Positions 19,285 to 28,652 of a stretch of 57,844 nucleotides of DNA are shown here, piece after piece (position 1 is the first letter of the stretch; every line of letters begins with the position of its first letter). This DNA comes from an uncultured Acidobacteriaceae bacterium (GTDB lineage Bacteria; Acidobacteriota; Terriglobia; Terriglobales; Acidobacteriaceae): contig CAIMKZ010000006.1 of assembly GCA_903842065.1 (NCBI GenBank), positions 1-57,844 of the forward strand, written 5' to 3'. Both the position numbers and the translations under genes were made by a program. The notes beneath the pieces are model-generated. The model was not told where the DNA came from. It saw only the letters and a program-made list of their open reading frames with translations, and searched no databases.

Positions 19285-19635
19285 TCAAATGCTCACGTAG
19301 TTCCGAAGCGTGTGTCGAAGGTTGTGTCCTCCCTTTCGAACCTCGATTGCCGATGCCCCTCCCCCTTCCCCATACAGTTTCTTCATGTAGCCCGATAACG
19401 CTGTTGGGGCGATTCTCAGGCCGTTCTCTTCAAAGATATGGACCAGCATATTGAGCGTGTATCCTCTTTTCCGCAACGCACACAGTTCAGGAAATACCGC
19501 CCGCACAACCCCGCCAATCGTGCACGAGGCAGGTTGCTGGACGGGTTCATTCGCCTTTTCCTTGAGGAATGTACGAAGCCCATCAAGATCACGAGACGAG
19601 AGCACCTGCATCCTGCGACGAGCCTCATTCTCCAT
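19285..19635 (-). CDS. TraK-like small mobilization/regulatory protein (tentative)
   Basis: Protein of 116 residues. The central part, ALRKRGYTLNMLVHIFEENG followed by LRIAPTALSGYMKKLYG, forms a helix-turn-helix-like block found in IncP TraK-type oriT-binding proteins (a Gly-Tyr after an Ala-Leu helix, then a second helix ending in a basic patch). The gene is divergent from the MobC-like and relaxase genes, as traK is from traJ-traI in RP4. I recognise the pattern from memory, not by search. The start at 19635 (MENEARRRM) is preferred over an upstream hydrophobic extension; 19611 is another option. Confidence 0.6.
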   Translation of the reverse strand: MENEARRRMQVLSSRDLDGLRTFLKEKANEPVQQPASCTIGGVVRAVFPELCALRKRGYTLNMLVHIFEENGLRIAPTALSGYMKKLYGEGGGASAIEVRKGGHNLRHTLRNYVSI

Positions 19636-19863
19636 ACACAAGCATGATATATTCGCAATAATAATGATGTCAAATATGTATGATGACAATAGTGGCGAAT
19701 CGTGTAGAAGGCACGGCAAGGTAGGCGCTGTACACACAAACCCCTGCGGGATTTCGCGTGTCCACCATCAATTCTCCAATCCGCCTGCGGCTACTCGGAG
19801 AAATGGTTGCGCATCTTGCTCAGGGCTTCGCTCCGAGACCCAACATCATTTCGGAGGCATGGC
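19605..19863. other. Candidate oriT region
   Basis: AT-rich interval between the divergent TraK-like and MobC-like genes. It contains inverted ATTCGC/GCGAAT arms (about 19653 and 19695) and, at 19609-19616 at the edge of the TraK-like gene, the octamer catcctgc, which matches the IncP-type nick core (y)ATCCTG(y). Position and content suggest the transfer origin, but the nick site is not proven. Confidence 0.4.
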
Positions 19864-20199
19864 ATGTCAAGACCAAAGAGGGCACATGATGTTACCTCAC
19901 GAATCGACATTCGTGTCACGGATGAGGAAAAGACAACATTGTTCGTACAAGCGAACAGAGCTGCGCTCACACTCAGCGAATACATACGCCGCGCTGCTTT
20001 GGGAATACGCATCCGGTCAAGGATACACACGGATGCGATCTCGGACCTAAATCGTCTTGGTGGTCTGCAAAAGCATTGTCTTGAGCAATTGAAAGTTCTT
20101 GGTAATGACAATGACCTGCGGCGCGAATTGAACATCACACTTGCCGCAATACGCGAACAGGTGAAGAACGTGCTCTCTCTCCACATCGAGGAAGAATGA
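19864..20199 (+). CDS. MobC/TraJ-like relaxosome accessory protein
   Basis: Protein of 111 residues. The N-terminal ribbon-helix-helix-like stretch SRIDIRVTDEEKTTLFVQANRAALTLSEYIRRAALG is characteristic of MobC-type relaxosome proteins, and a helical tail follows (LNRLGGLQKHCLEQLKVLG). Such proteins bind oriT and recruit the relaxase. The ATG at 19864 follows a GGAGG ribosome-binding site. Its stop overlaps the relaxase start (ATGA), so the two are translationally coupled. Confidence 0.88.
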   Translation: MSRPKRAHDVTSRIDIRVTDEEKTTLFVQANRAALTLSEYIRRAALGIRIRSRIHTDAISDLNRLGGLQKHCLEQLKVLGNDNDLRRELNITLAAIREQVKNVLSLHIEEE

Positions 20200-21992
20200 T
20201 CGCAAAGGTGTCAAAACGAACGAGTACAGGCCGAAGTTGTTTTCGCCGTCTTGCGCAATACATGACCACTGAGCGCGATCCAGAGACTGGCATAGCCACT
20301 CTGAGAGGGGACGTACTTCTTTCCAACAATCTGCTGGACTTCGATACTGCCGCCTACGTGATGCAGGCAACAGCGGAAAAGAATCGGCGATGTAATGATC
20401 CGGTATGCCACTATGAACTCTGCTGGCCGCCGGAAGAGATGCCGACGAGAGAGCAATGGACCGTCTGTGCTTTGTACACTCTGCGTGTACTCGGCTACCA
20501 GGACCATCAATATATGGTTGTCGCGCACGATGACAGAGCGCACTTCCACATCCACATCATGATGAACAAAGTTCATCCAGAAACATATAGAGCACTGACC
20601 CCATTTCGCAATTGGCTCACGCTTGATGCAGCAGCGCGGGTCCTCGAAGCAAAATATGGCTGGGCACATACAACGGGTCCGACACGTTGGGATGAGGAAT
20701 CGAAACAGGCTGTAACCATATCGCGTTCCGAACGTACCGCGCTTCGAGCCGCTCGACAAAAACCGACAGGGGCAGCGGCGACGTTTGAACATTATCACGA
20801 TGAAGAATCTCTACAAAGCTACGTCCGGCGGGAAGTGGCCCCACGTATCAGGCAACTCCTCATCCGATGCAATGTGATCTGGGGCGATCTCCACATCCTT
20901 CTGTCGAAAGCTCGCCTCAGGTTTGAGAAGGGGGAATCGGGCGGATACACAGTTCTCGCCATCGACCACAACATCCGGGTGAAGGCCTCGGACGTATTCC
21001 GCAGCAACTTCGCTGGAAAGGTCAATCGTCAGGCAACGGAAACAACTCTTGGGCCTTGGACACCAGCCTCAACATCCGTTCAAACCTCTGCGCCACATCC
21101 GGCACAACACAGCGGACGTAATACAGCACAGCGGGAGGAACGCAAGGCGCAACGGCGGGCAGACCGATCCGCTCTGATGGATGAATATAACCGGTATCGC
21201 GACCAACAACGGGAAGTGTGCGAAGGTATCACGTCAGAGGGAAGGGAGGGCACGCAATACCTGCGCGAAGTATTGCGGCAACAGAAGAAAGAAATTCGCG
21301 CATCCGCTATGGCATTGCCGGACAAGAAGGTCTTGCTCTCTCAGGCTGCGGCCCAATCCGTCCTCGAAGTGCGCGCCCTGAAGCTGGCCATTCAAAAGAA
21401 GCGGCAAGAGGCATTTCCGAAGAATCTCCGCAGCTGGGTAGCGGACAGGGCCAACGAGGGAGATGCGCGGGCGGCCGCGCAACTTCGAGGATGGCGCTAT
21501 GCCGACCAACGCAATCAACGGCGGCTCGATGCAACCCTAGAACCAAGCGCACTGCAGATCGGGCCGCCGCCCGATAGTGAGAGCAACACCGATTGGGCCG
21601 ACTTCGAGCAACAACGGCTTGTGGACCAACAGAAGCAACAGGCCCTTACCGACCAGATCGCCGCGACACGCCTGTGGACGATCAACCGCAAAACCGGCGA
21701 CGTGTCCTACATGCTCAACGGGCGGGTCTCCGTCATCGACCGCGGGCGCCTCGTGACTGTGCTCAACCAGGATGAAGCCGCTGTCCTCTTCGGCTTGGAG
21801 ATGGCCATCCAGAAATACGGCTCGCGCATTGCCTGTACCGGCAGCATCGAGTGGAAACGGATGGTTATGAAGACTGCGGCGCAACACAAAATCTCCGTCG
21901 AATTCACAGGCCCGGAGATGCAGTACTCCCTGCGCCTACAACAGCGCCTGGCGAATCCCCTCCAACGCCGGCAGGAAAGAGGCGGCAGGTAG
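20196..21992 (+). CDS. MOBP-type relaxase
   Basis: Nicks oriT and pilots the DNA strand in conjugative mobilization. The 598-residue protein has the likely catalytic Tyr22 in FRRLAQYM and the three-His metal motif HFHIHIMMNKVHP at 116-128 (His116, His118, His120; Asn124). After the relaxase domain (to about residue 250) comes a charged, helical C-terminal region of about 350 residues rich in Arg, Gln and Ala, with no helicase or primase motif that I can see. Coupled by a 4-base overlap to the MobC-like gene. The domain is intact and probably active. Confidence 0.92.
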   Translation: MIAKVSKRTSTGRSCFRRLAQYMTTERDPETGIATLRGDVLLSNNLLDFDTAAYVMQATAEKNRRCNDPVCHYELCWPPEEMPTREQWTVCALYTLRVLGYQDHQYMVVAHDDRAHFHIHIMMNKVHPETYRALTPFRNWLTLDAAARVLEAKYGWAHTTGPTRWDEESKQAVTISRSERTALRAARQKPTGAAATFEHYHDEESLQSYVRREVAPRIRQLLIRCNVIWGDLHILLSKARLRFEKGESGGYTVLAIDHNIRVKASDVFRSNFAGKVNRQATETTLGPWTPASTSVQTSAPHPAQHSGRNTAQREERKAQRRADRSALMDEYNRYRDQQREVCEGITSEGREGTQYLREVLRQQKKEIRASAMALPDKKVLLSQAAAQSVLEVRALKLAIQKKRQEAFPKNLRSWVADRANEGDARAAAQLRGWRYADQRNQRRLDATLEPSALQIGPPPDSESNTDWADFEQQRLVDQQKQQALTDQIAATRLWTINRKTGDVSYMLNGRVSVIDRGRLVTVLNQDEAAVLFGLEMAIQKYGSRIACTGSIEWKRMVMKTAAQHKISVEFTGPEMQYSLRLQQRLANPLQRRQERGGR

Positions 21993-22119
21993 CTTCTGAC
22001 TGGAAAAGCCGCGTCAATACCCACGAAGAGCATAAGAAATAAGCCATCGCCCTTGGCCAGCAGGTCTTCCGTGATCATTACGTGTATGCTATCGCCGTGA
22101 TCAAGATGTCCTGACAAGG

Positions 22120-22545
22120 CTATGCGAATGTGGATTGCACTGGAGTCTTGAGTTTATAGATAGCCGCAAAGCAGGCCACCATCACCCGAAATGTCTTGGA
22201 TTTATTCACGCCGCCGAGAATCTCTCCACCGACTCTCTCCAGCTCATCGGCAATTTCGTGGGTCAAAGGGAAGACGAAAGAAGTGTCGATGCTTTGAAAC
22301 GGAATGTCCAGCCACGGGCCGTTGAAGAACGCAAGAATTTGCGCCTGTGCGACCTTGGTTTTGAAATTCATGATGATGTGTTCGGCCAGGGCGTTCTTGT
22401 TGCGGATTTTCAACACAGCGAAAAGTTGGTTGAAATGGCTCTTGGTGAATCTGGAATCGACAGTGAGCCGGACCTGAGTCCGCTTCTCTGCGGGAGCAAC
22501 GACTCTGCGCTTCGGTCGGGTTGTGGCCTTCTTCGCAGTGGGCAT
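22120..22545 (-). CDS. Hypothetical protein of the mobilizable island
   Basis: Protein of 141 residues with no family I recognise. It starts with a basic tail (MPTAKKATTRPKRRVV), followed by a mixed region VRLTVDSRFTKSHFNQLFAVLKIRNKNALAEHIIMN and a C-terminal half with FFNGPWLDIPFQSID and ELERVGGEILGGVNKSKTFRVMVACFAAIYKL. The ribosome-binding site AAGGAAG before the ATG and consistent amino-acid makeup support a real gene. It is convergent with the relaxase gene and is the only obvious cargo gene. The basic tail hints at nucleic-acid binding, which is inference only. Confidence 0.7.
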   Translation of the reverse strand: MPTAKKATTRPKRRVVAPAEKRTQVRLTVDSRFTKSHFNQLFAVLKIRNKNALAEHIIMNFKTKVAQAQILAFFNGPWLDIPFQSIDTSFVFPLTHEIADELERVGGEILGGVNKSKTFRVMVACFAAIYKLKTPVQSTFA

Positions 22546-23150
22546 GTGGCTTCCTTGTCGTAATGTAGTTTATATCAGACATGTATGTTCTTAGAAAGGA
22601 GCGCGCTAACCGTTAGTAATCAAGAAAGTTCTCATACAGGAAATGCACGGGGGAGTGGATTCGTTGCATGGGGATAAAGAAAACTGATGCAACACAACAA
22701 ATTGAACCGTGGGGCAGGGGGAGAAAAGGAGACTGACGAAGGACTGGGCAGCGCGTCCAGCTTGACATCACGCGAGAGCACATCGCGCTTCAGGATATAA
22801 TAGTGGCTGTTCATTTGTCCCACAATCTGTTGATCGCCAGCAGATTTCAACAATGAACCATGCCAACCCCGTGTAGGGTAGGCACCCCGGCTTTGTAAAC
22901 CACTCTTGAACATAGCCGGATTGATCATTACTTGGGTTCATTGGAACCAGCCGGACAACAAACGCATTCATACCTAGACAGACTTTTCCCAGATTGTCCT
23001 CGGCCACCGATACGGGAAATGGGCGCAAATCATACAGTCGAAGCGAAGCATTACGATGCAAATTCCCTGCCTGATCGAAACGAGCCCCCCAAGGGTCGAC
23101 TACGAGAATGTCTTTGTCGCTAGGAATTCAATCGATGTGTCCAAATGCAG
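22546..23150. other. Region without recognisable gene at the island's right side
   Basis: About 600 bases. Reverse-strand frames at 22632-22928 and 22768-23061 have no ribosome-binding site, no recognised motif and overlapping alternatives. The island boundary may lie here, but no copy of the tRNA 3' end is present. Confidence 0.5.
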
Positions 23151-23190
23151 CCGGGGCAGGACGCTGATGCGTCCTGCCCCGGATTTTGTT
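23151..23190. terminator. Terminator hairpin downstream of first TonB receptor gene
   Basis: Perfect 14-bp stem ccggggcaggacgc/gcgtcctgccccgg with loop tgat, 27 bases beyond the receptor stop. The T-rich tract (attttgtt) is on the receptor-proximal side, so it would read best from the island side; it may work in both directions. Confidence 0.75.
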
Positions 23191-23208
23191 CGTTAGGTTG
23201 TGATCAGC

Positions 23209-26200
23209 CTAGAAGTTGACGCGTACGCTGAGCTGGATCTGGCGAGGGGCGTTCCTCTGGACGGAAATGGTGCCAAAAGAACCGCCGTTGGCGCCAGTTA
23301 TGACGTTACCGCTGCTATCGAACTTCGCGTTGCTGAGGTTAAAGACGGGCTGGTTGAACTGGCGGCGGTTGAAGATGTTGAAGAACTCAACACGGAACTG
23401 AAGGTTGACTCTTTCGACGATCTTCGTCTGCTTCTGCAGCGTGAAGTCCCAGTTGGCTACGCCGGGGCCGCGGAGCTTGGAGTCGACGCGCGGCTCGGTG
23501 CCCAGGGCGTAGTTGACACGTGGGTCGGAGGCCGATCCGTACTGGATCACGCCGGCCTTCTTGTAGCAGGTCGGGTCGAACCAGTAGACGCTGCTGCCCA
23601 CACGCGACTGCGCGGAGCCGCCGTTTAGCTTCGAGCAGCCAGGCGTGACGTCGGGCCGGATGGTGCCGGCGCCCCCACTTGGAGTGGAGTAGTTGTTGCC
23701 GGAGCCTTGGGTAAGTGCAATCTGCTGGCCGGACTGCAACGTGGTGATACCGTTCACAGACCATCCGCCGATAAGGCGATCCGCGAAGGAGTTCATGTTG
23801 TTCAGCCACTTCTGGCCTTTGCCGAAAGGCAGGCTAACGATGAAGCTGGTTACCAGGCGATGGGTGATATTCCAGTTCAGAACCGAGCGCTCGGCCCTGT
23901 GGTTGTTGTAGTTCTGCACTCCGCTGCTGCTGGTGTTGTTGTCAAGGAAGGCCGCGCTGGTATCCGTGTCGCCGATCGACTTGGACCAGGTGTAGCCGGC
24001 TGTGATGAGGCCCGTGCCCATGCGCTTGGTGTACTTGGCCTGCAGCGCGTGGTAGGTCATGGTGCTGTTCCACGTGTTGCCGTTGCTAAAGTTGTTGTAC
24101 GAGGAGTGCGGCCGCAGAGCCTGCGCCTGGTTGGCCGTGATAGTTCCCTGCGCCAGCGCCAGAGCGTTGGTCTGGGAGAGCATGTTGAGGTTCCAGTTAC
24201 CGGATGCGGGCAGATGAATGCCGATGGCGCCGGCATAGCCCACTTCGAGGGACTCATTGCCCTTGAACTGCTGGCCGACGACCAGGTTCCACTGCTGCAT
24301 GTATGGGTACACGCTGGTCGGAACCGGCGAGCTGACATTTTGCAGAGGTGTGGTGTTGGCGTAGCTGGTGAGGAAGTTGGGGTTGGTGTTGCCGGACGGC
24401 TGGTTGATTGCGACGCCGTTCAGCGGGTTGGAGGCGGTGTAGTTGATCGTAGCGGCAACGCCGTTGGTGGGGGTTGGGTTGTTGAGGCTGGTTGAAGCCG
24501 AGTTGACCAGGCTGCCCGTTGCGTTCATGCTGCCATTCAATTCCAACGGCAGGTAGGACAGCGCGTATCCGGCGCGGAACACGGTGTTGTTGTTCAACCG
24601 GTAGGCTACGCCGAAACGCGGCGAGATGAGGTTGTGCCTTGCCGGATTTACTCCCCGGCTGCTGTAGGCGCTGCTGTTGGTCAGAGCCAGGATGCCGGTT
24701 CCGGGTGCGCCGGAGACGGCGCTTGATGTGGCTACATCGGGCAATGCCACGGTGGCGCGGTTCTTCCTCTCGGCCATGACGCCGGGCAGCTCCCAGCGCA
24801 GGCCGGCCGTGATGGTCAGCTTGCGGGTCGCGTTCCAGGTGTCGGTTGCGTAGTAGCCCTGGTACCAGTTGTAGGGGCTCACGCGGTTGACCTTGGAGAA
24901 GGAGAAGCTCACCGGATCGCCGAGCAGGAAGTTGGCCCACTCGTCCTTCGCGTACCAGTTGGCGTTGAACGATACCGAGCCGGGGTTGGAGCCAGGCATT
25001 CCGTTGATATCTTCGAGGAAGATCTGGCCGCCGAACTTCAGCGTATGGGCGCCCTTGATCTTGGTCAGGCCGGCGTTCAGAGCATAGGTGTTGGTCCAGC
25101 GCTCATCTTCCTGATTAAATCCCCTAAAGTTCCACAGACTGTAGGCGCCGCTCCACGAGAAGGTAGGCAACAGGTGAACGGTCTGCTGCGCCTGGATCGC
25201 CTGCCAGTTGCTGTTAAAGCCCAACGCGCCAAGATTCACACCGGTCGCCGGCGCACCGTCGTTCGAGTACGCCCTCGTATAGGAGAGACGGACATCGGCG
25301 ATGGTCGTCTGGTTGATAGTGATGGTGTCGCCCAAAACCGCCTGGGTCGTCGGATAGACGCTGATGGAGCCGCCTGTCTTGAAGCCGCCATGGTTGAACA
25401 TGTCCTGCGACGGGAGGTCGTGCGTGTTCAGGTGGCTGTAGCGGATCAGGATGCTGTGTTTGCCGAGGTTGAGGTCACCGCGGGTGTTGAATTGCTGATT
25501 GTCGTCGCCGAGAGGAACCAGGACGTTGTAGTTGTTGCTTCCCACTGCGTTCGAGTTGGTTGCCGGCGCAAAGTAGTTCTTCACAATTTGCGCTGTCGGA
25601 TCAAGACAAGCCGTAGGAATGGTCGTCCGGTTCGTCGAACTGTTGTAGTTGCTGGGATCGAGGCAGAGCAGGGTCTGCTGTGCCGTGGGAAGATTTGTCC
25701 GGTTTCCCGTGATATTTCCAGGGACGCTGGGGTTGGTGGCCGACATCATGCCCGCGTCGGGCACATTCGTGACCGTATTGGCCGTCGTATAGGAGTGGAA
25801 CTTCTCCCACGAGAAGAAGAAGAAAGCCTTGTTCTTGATCACGGGGCCGCCCACTGCCGCGCCGTACTGCTGCTGAATCCACTGTTGCTTGCCGAGGGTG
25901 CCGGTGGGATTCCAGGTGTTGGCGTTCAAGCCAGGGGTGCGGTAGAACTCGTATCCTGTGCCATGGAAGCTGTTCGTGCCGCCTTTGGTGGCCATCTCAA
26001 CTACGCCGCCGCCAAAGCGCCCGAACTCCGCGCTCACCGCGCTGGTGCCCACCTTGAACTCCTGAACGGCGTCCTGGGTGGGGACGAATGCAACGATATG
26101 CGTGGTGAGAGTGTTGAGGGGCGCGCCGTCGAGGTACATGGAGCCCTGGCCGCCGATTGCGCCGCCGATCTGGAAGTTGCCCCAGCCGGCGTTGTTGGTG

Positions 26201-26763
26201 TGCGTGCCCTGGTTCATGGTGGTGACGCCCATCGAGGAGCCCTGCGGCACCACGCCGGGAACCAGCGCGATCAGGTTGGTGACGTTGCGCCCGTTGAGCG
26301 GCATCTCCTGCACGGTCTTGCCTTCGACCTGGGAGCCGAGCGAGCCGGACTCGGTCTGGAGCAAGGGGGCCTGCGTGGTCACTTCGATGGTTTCACTCGC
26401 CGCGCCTACCTGCAACGACACATCGGCGCGGGCTGTCGTATCGACTTGAATAGTGATGGGAGACTGGGAGACCTTCTTGTAGCTGGTCTTTTCCACTTCC
26501 ACCTTGTACTGGGTGGGTTGCAGAGCTATAAACCGGTAGTTGCCGGCCGCGTCGCTCTGGACAACTTTCTTTTCGCTGGTTCCAAGGTTGGTCAGGGTAA
26601 CCGAAGCGCCCGGTACAACTGCCCCGGAGGAGTCTGTCACGGTTCCTACCAGACCGCCAAAGGCGTTCTGTGCATGGAGTGATGGCGTTACTGCGAGCAT
26701 CCCCAGTAACAAAGCTAGAACTACCGGCAGACATGCCGGTAGATACTTCTTGAAGTTGTTCAT
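23209..26763 (-). CDS. Oar-like TonB-dependent receptor with carboxypeptidase-regulatory-like domain (1)
   Basis: Outer-membrane receptor of 1,184 residues that would import a large ligand using TonB energy. Order: signal peptide (to about 32, ending SLHAQ), carboxypeptidase-regulatory-like fold (GLVGTVTDSSGAVVPGASVTLTN, about 36-125), plug domain (EGKTVQEMPLNGRNVTNLIALVPGV and after) and a long beta-barrel ending in the outer-membrane signal QLSVRVNF with terminal Phe. The ATG at 26763 has a good ribosome-binding site (AGAGAGGA). The ligand is unknown. A single-span regulator-like gene is divergent at 27121, and the mobilizable island lies downstream. Confidence 0.93.
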   Translation of the reverse strand: MNNFKKYLPACLPVVLALLLGMLAVTPSLHAQNAFGGLVGTVTDSSGAVVPGASVTLTNLGTSEKKVVQSDAAGNYRFIALQPTQYKVEVEKTSYKKVSQSPITIQVDTTARADVSLQVGAASETIEVTTQAPLLQTESGSLGSQVEGKTVQEMPLNGRNVTNLIALVPGVVPQGSSMGVTTMNQGTHTNNAGWGNFQIGGAIGGQGSMYLDGAPLNTLTTHIVAFVPTQDAVQEFKVGTSAVSAEFGRFGGGVVEMATKGGTNSFHGTGYEFYRTPGLNANTWNPTGTLGKQQWIQQQYGAAVGGPVIKNKAFFFFSWEKFHSYTTANTVTNVPDAGMMSATNPSVPGNITGNRTNLPTAQQTLLCLDPSNYNSSTNRTTIPTACLDPTAQIVKNYFAPATNSNAVGSNNYNVLVPLGDDNQQFNTRGDLNLGKHSILIRYSHLNTHDLPSQDMFNHGGFKTGGSISVYPTTQAVLGDTITINQTTIADVRLSYTRAYSNDGAPATGVNLGALGFNSNWQAIQAQQTVHLLPTFSWSGAYSLWNFRGFNQEDERWTNTYALNAGLTKIKGAHTLKFGGQIFLEDINGMPGSNPGSVSFNANWYAKDEWANFLLGDPVSFSFSKVNRVSPYNWYQGYYATDTWNATRKLTITAGLRWELPGVMAERKNRATVALPDVATSSAVSGAPGTGILALTNSSAYSSRGVNPARHNLISPRFGVAYRLNNNTVFRAGYALSYLPLELNGSMNATGSLVNSASTSLNNPTPTNGVAATINYTASNPLNGVAINQPSGNTNPNFLTSYANTTPLQNVSSPVPTSVYPYMQQWNLVVGQQFKGNESLEVGYAGAIGIHLPASGNWNLNMLSQTNALALAQGTITANQAQALRPHSSYNNFSNGNTWNSTMTYHALQAKYTKRMGTGLITAGYTWSKSIGDTDTSAAFLDNNTSSSGVQNYNNHRAERSVLNWNITHRLVTSFIVSLPFGKGQKWLNNMNSFADRLIGGWSVNGITTLQSGQQIALTQGSGNNYSTPSGGAGTIRPDVTPGCSKLNGGSAQSRVGSSVYWFDPTCYKKAGVIQYGSASDPRVNYALGTEPRVDSKLRGPGVANWDFTLQKQTKIVERVNLQFRVEFFNIFNRRQFNQPVFNLSNAKFDSSGNVITGANGGSFGTISVQRNAPRQIQLSVRVNF

Positions 26764-27120
26764 CAAAGTCCTCTCTCGAAGTGGTGTCTTGTATACATTC
26801 GCCTCTCCGGCAGCCATCGTAGTTTCGTGGCCTTGAGGGAAGAAGCGAGATTATCCTCACTATTTTAGTTGGCTCAAATATACACAGATTCCTGTTGAAC
26901 GTCTAGGGATTCTTCGAGCGGATTGATTCCTGGGAGCATCCATTTTTGACAGTTCTGTCAATTCCGTACTTCCGCCACGGGCTGATATGGGGCAGGGTGG
27001 GAATGGGGGGCGGAACTGAAAATGTCCGCCGGTCCTGCCGGGCAGGTCACACTGTTCTTCTCCCCCTTGCGGTTGCTAGTATAGCCTCAGTTGCCAATGA
27101 ACTACCGATCAGGGTGAACA
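26764..27120. promoter_or_regulatory. Divergent control region between receptor 1 and regulator-like gene
   Basis: About 357 bases with no gene. It contains a perfect inverted repeat TTGACAG-tt-CTGTCAA at 26946-26961, a possible operator. I cannot assign -10/-35 boxes with confidence. Confidence 0.5.
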
Positions 27121-28383
27121 GTGAGAGGCCAAATGAACTGGACTGACGAGCAACGAGCAGAAATCGCGGCCGAAATGGACCAGATCCTTGCAGACCACAG
27201 ATTCAATGCCAGTAGGAGATGTGTTGCGCTGCTCCAGCGTCTGGTCGAACATGCTTTGCAGGGAAACCATGAAAGGCTCAAAGAGCGGACCTTGGGAATC
27301 GAGGTTTTCGGACGCGACACAAACTACGATACGAGCTCGGATCCGATTGTGCGTTCGACCGCCACCGAGATTCGAAAGAGGCTTGCACAATACTATGAGG
27401 ATTCGGAGCACCAGGGTGCTGTCAGAATCCGCCTGATTGCGGGTAACTATATTCCTCAATTCGACTTCGGAAAGCAGGAATTGCCGACGGAGGATCATAG
27501 AACCGAGCACGCTCTTGTTTCCATGCCGGTACCAGAGCCCGATGTTTCTCATAGTGGAAGTGGCCCGGCGCTTGTTCGCCACGGCATTCGACGAAGGTGG
27601 TTTCTTTTGGGTGCGGCCGCATTCCTGGTAGCGATTGCCGCCATTTTCGCGGTACGATCCGATCTCTTCCGTTCCTCCGGCTACCTGGTGTGGAAGCCCT
27701 TCCTCGATTCAAATAGCGCGCTGATCGTGTGTGTCTCCGATCGTGATCCGCTCCTTGACCAGGATGCAATGGTTGGTGAAAACAGACGGAAAGAACCCGC
27801 TGCCAAAGCTCCCAACGGAACATCTTCGGACGCCATTGCCGCAGACATTCCTCCTCGCGTCCTGTATCAAGACGCGTTCGTGGCTTATGTGATCGGAGAC
27901 AAACTTTCCAAGTTTGGCAAGCGGTCTTATATGCGTCCCTCTTCAGTGCTCACGATGGGCGATTTCAGGCACAACCCAATCGTGCTGATCGGAGGACTCA
28001 ATAACCCGTGGTCGATGATGGTTTTATCGAATCTTCGCTACAGCCTTCGATCAGACCCGGTTTCCGGAGAAAGATGGATTCAGGATGCAAAAGATCCATC
28101 GAAGCGCGAATGGAAGATCGAAGGTTCGTCAAGGCAGGAGAATACAGACTACGCTATAGTCACACGCTGCTTCGACGAACAACTGGGAGGCTGGGTAATG
28201 GTTTTTAGTGGTTTAAGCCCGCACGGCACAGAAGCTGCCGCCGCCTTCGTTACAGCCCCGTTACTGGTCCCGTCGTTACCAGCCAGCCTCCGAACGGCCA
28301 GGAACTTCCAGGTTGTTTTGAAGGTCGCTGTCGTCGACAGAGAGCCCGGTTCACCTCAGATGCTCGCCTTCCAAATCTGGTAG
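27121..28383 (+). CDS. Single-span membrane protein, candidate receptor-linked regulator (1)
   Basis: Protein of 420 residues. A cytoplasmic N-terminal domain (1-115) carries the signature LKERTLGIEVFGRD, then YDTSSDPIVRS and EIRKRLAQYY (about 53-92), which I associate with acidobacterial and rhizobial regulator- or cyclase-like proteins. A single transmembrane helix (160-178) is followed by a periplasmic domain of about 240 residues. The domain ends with a block NPWSMMVL...WIQDA...DYAIVTRC...GTEAAAAF that is conserved in the second copy at 48105. It is divergent from receptor 1, as expected for a membrane regulator of that receptor. DNA binding is inferred, not seen. An ATG at 27133 is an alternative start. 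Confidence 0.8.
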   Translation: MRGQMNWTDEQRAEIAAEMDQILADHRFNASRRCVALLQRLVEHALQGNHERLKERTLGIEVFGRDTNYDTSSDPIVRSTATEIRKRLAQYYEDSEHQGAVRIRLIAGNYIPQFDFGKQELPTEDHRTEHALVSMPVPEPDVSHSGSGPALVRHGIRRRWFLLGAAAFLVAIAAIFAVRSDLFRSSGYLVWKPFLDSNSALIVCVSDRDPLLDQDAMVGENRRKEPAAKAPNGTSSDAIAADIPPRVLYQDAFVAYVIGDKLSKFGKRSYMRPSSVLTMGDFRHNPIVLIGGLNNPWSMMVLSNLRYSLRSDPVSGERWIQDAKDPSKREWKIEGSSRQENTDYAIVTRCFDEQLGGWVMVFSGLSPHGTEAAAAFVTAPLLVPSLPASLRTARNFQVVLKVAVVDREPGSPQMLAFQIW

Positions 28384-28652
28384 GACGATCCGCGGAGCTC
28401 ATTTCTCCGCATTTCGGGAGTACTGGGGAAGCTATCTGCCATTGTGGTCTGAGCCTCAGTGCGCTCCGCTAGCCTCCGCAAGATGGTTCACCTATCGGCC
28501 TCGCGTTACCCTGCAATGTTCGATTCATCACTCCATTTTCAAGCCTCTACCGTGTGCAAATTTCGTCTCTTAACGCTATAAAAATAGATTAAGTACATTG
28601 AAATATAAGGCCTTACACGGTTTTTCCTCGTTCTTGCCGCGCGCCGGGATCT

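Noticed and set aside
19451..20050. 199-codon forward frame overlapping the TraK-like and MobC-like genes
   Set aside because: It conflicts with the coupled MobC-relaxase pair and has no motif.
22632..23061. Reverse-strand frames of about 98 codons after the island
   Set aside because: No ribosome-binding site, no similarity, and two overlapping frames compete.
25045..26682. 545-codon forward frame inside receptor 1
   Set aside because: Antisense of the receptor's barrel and plug; composition is typical of shadow frames.
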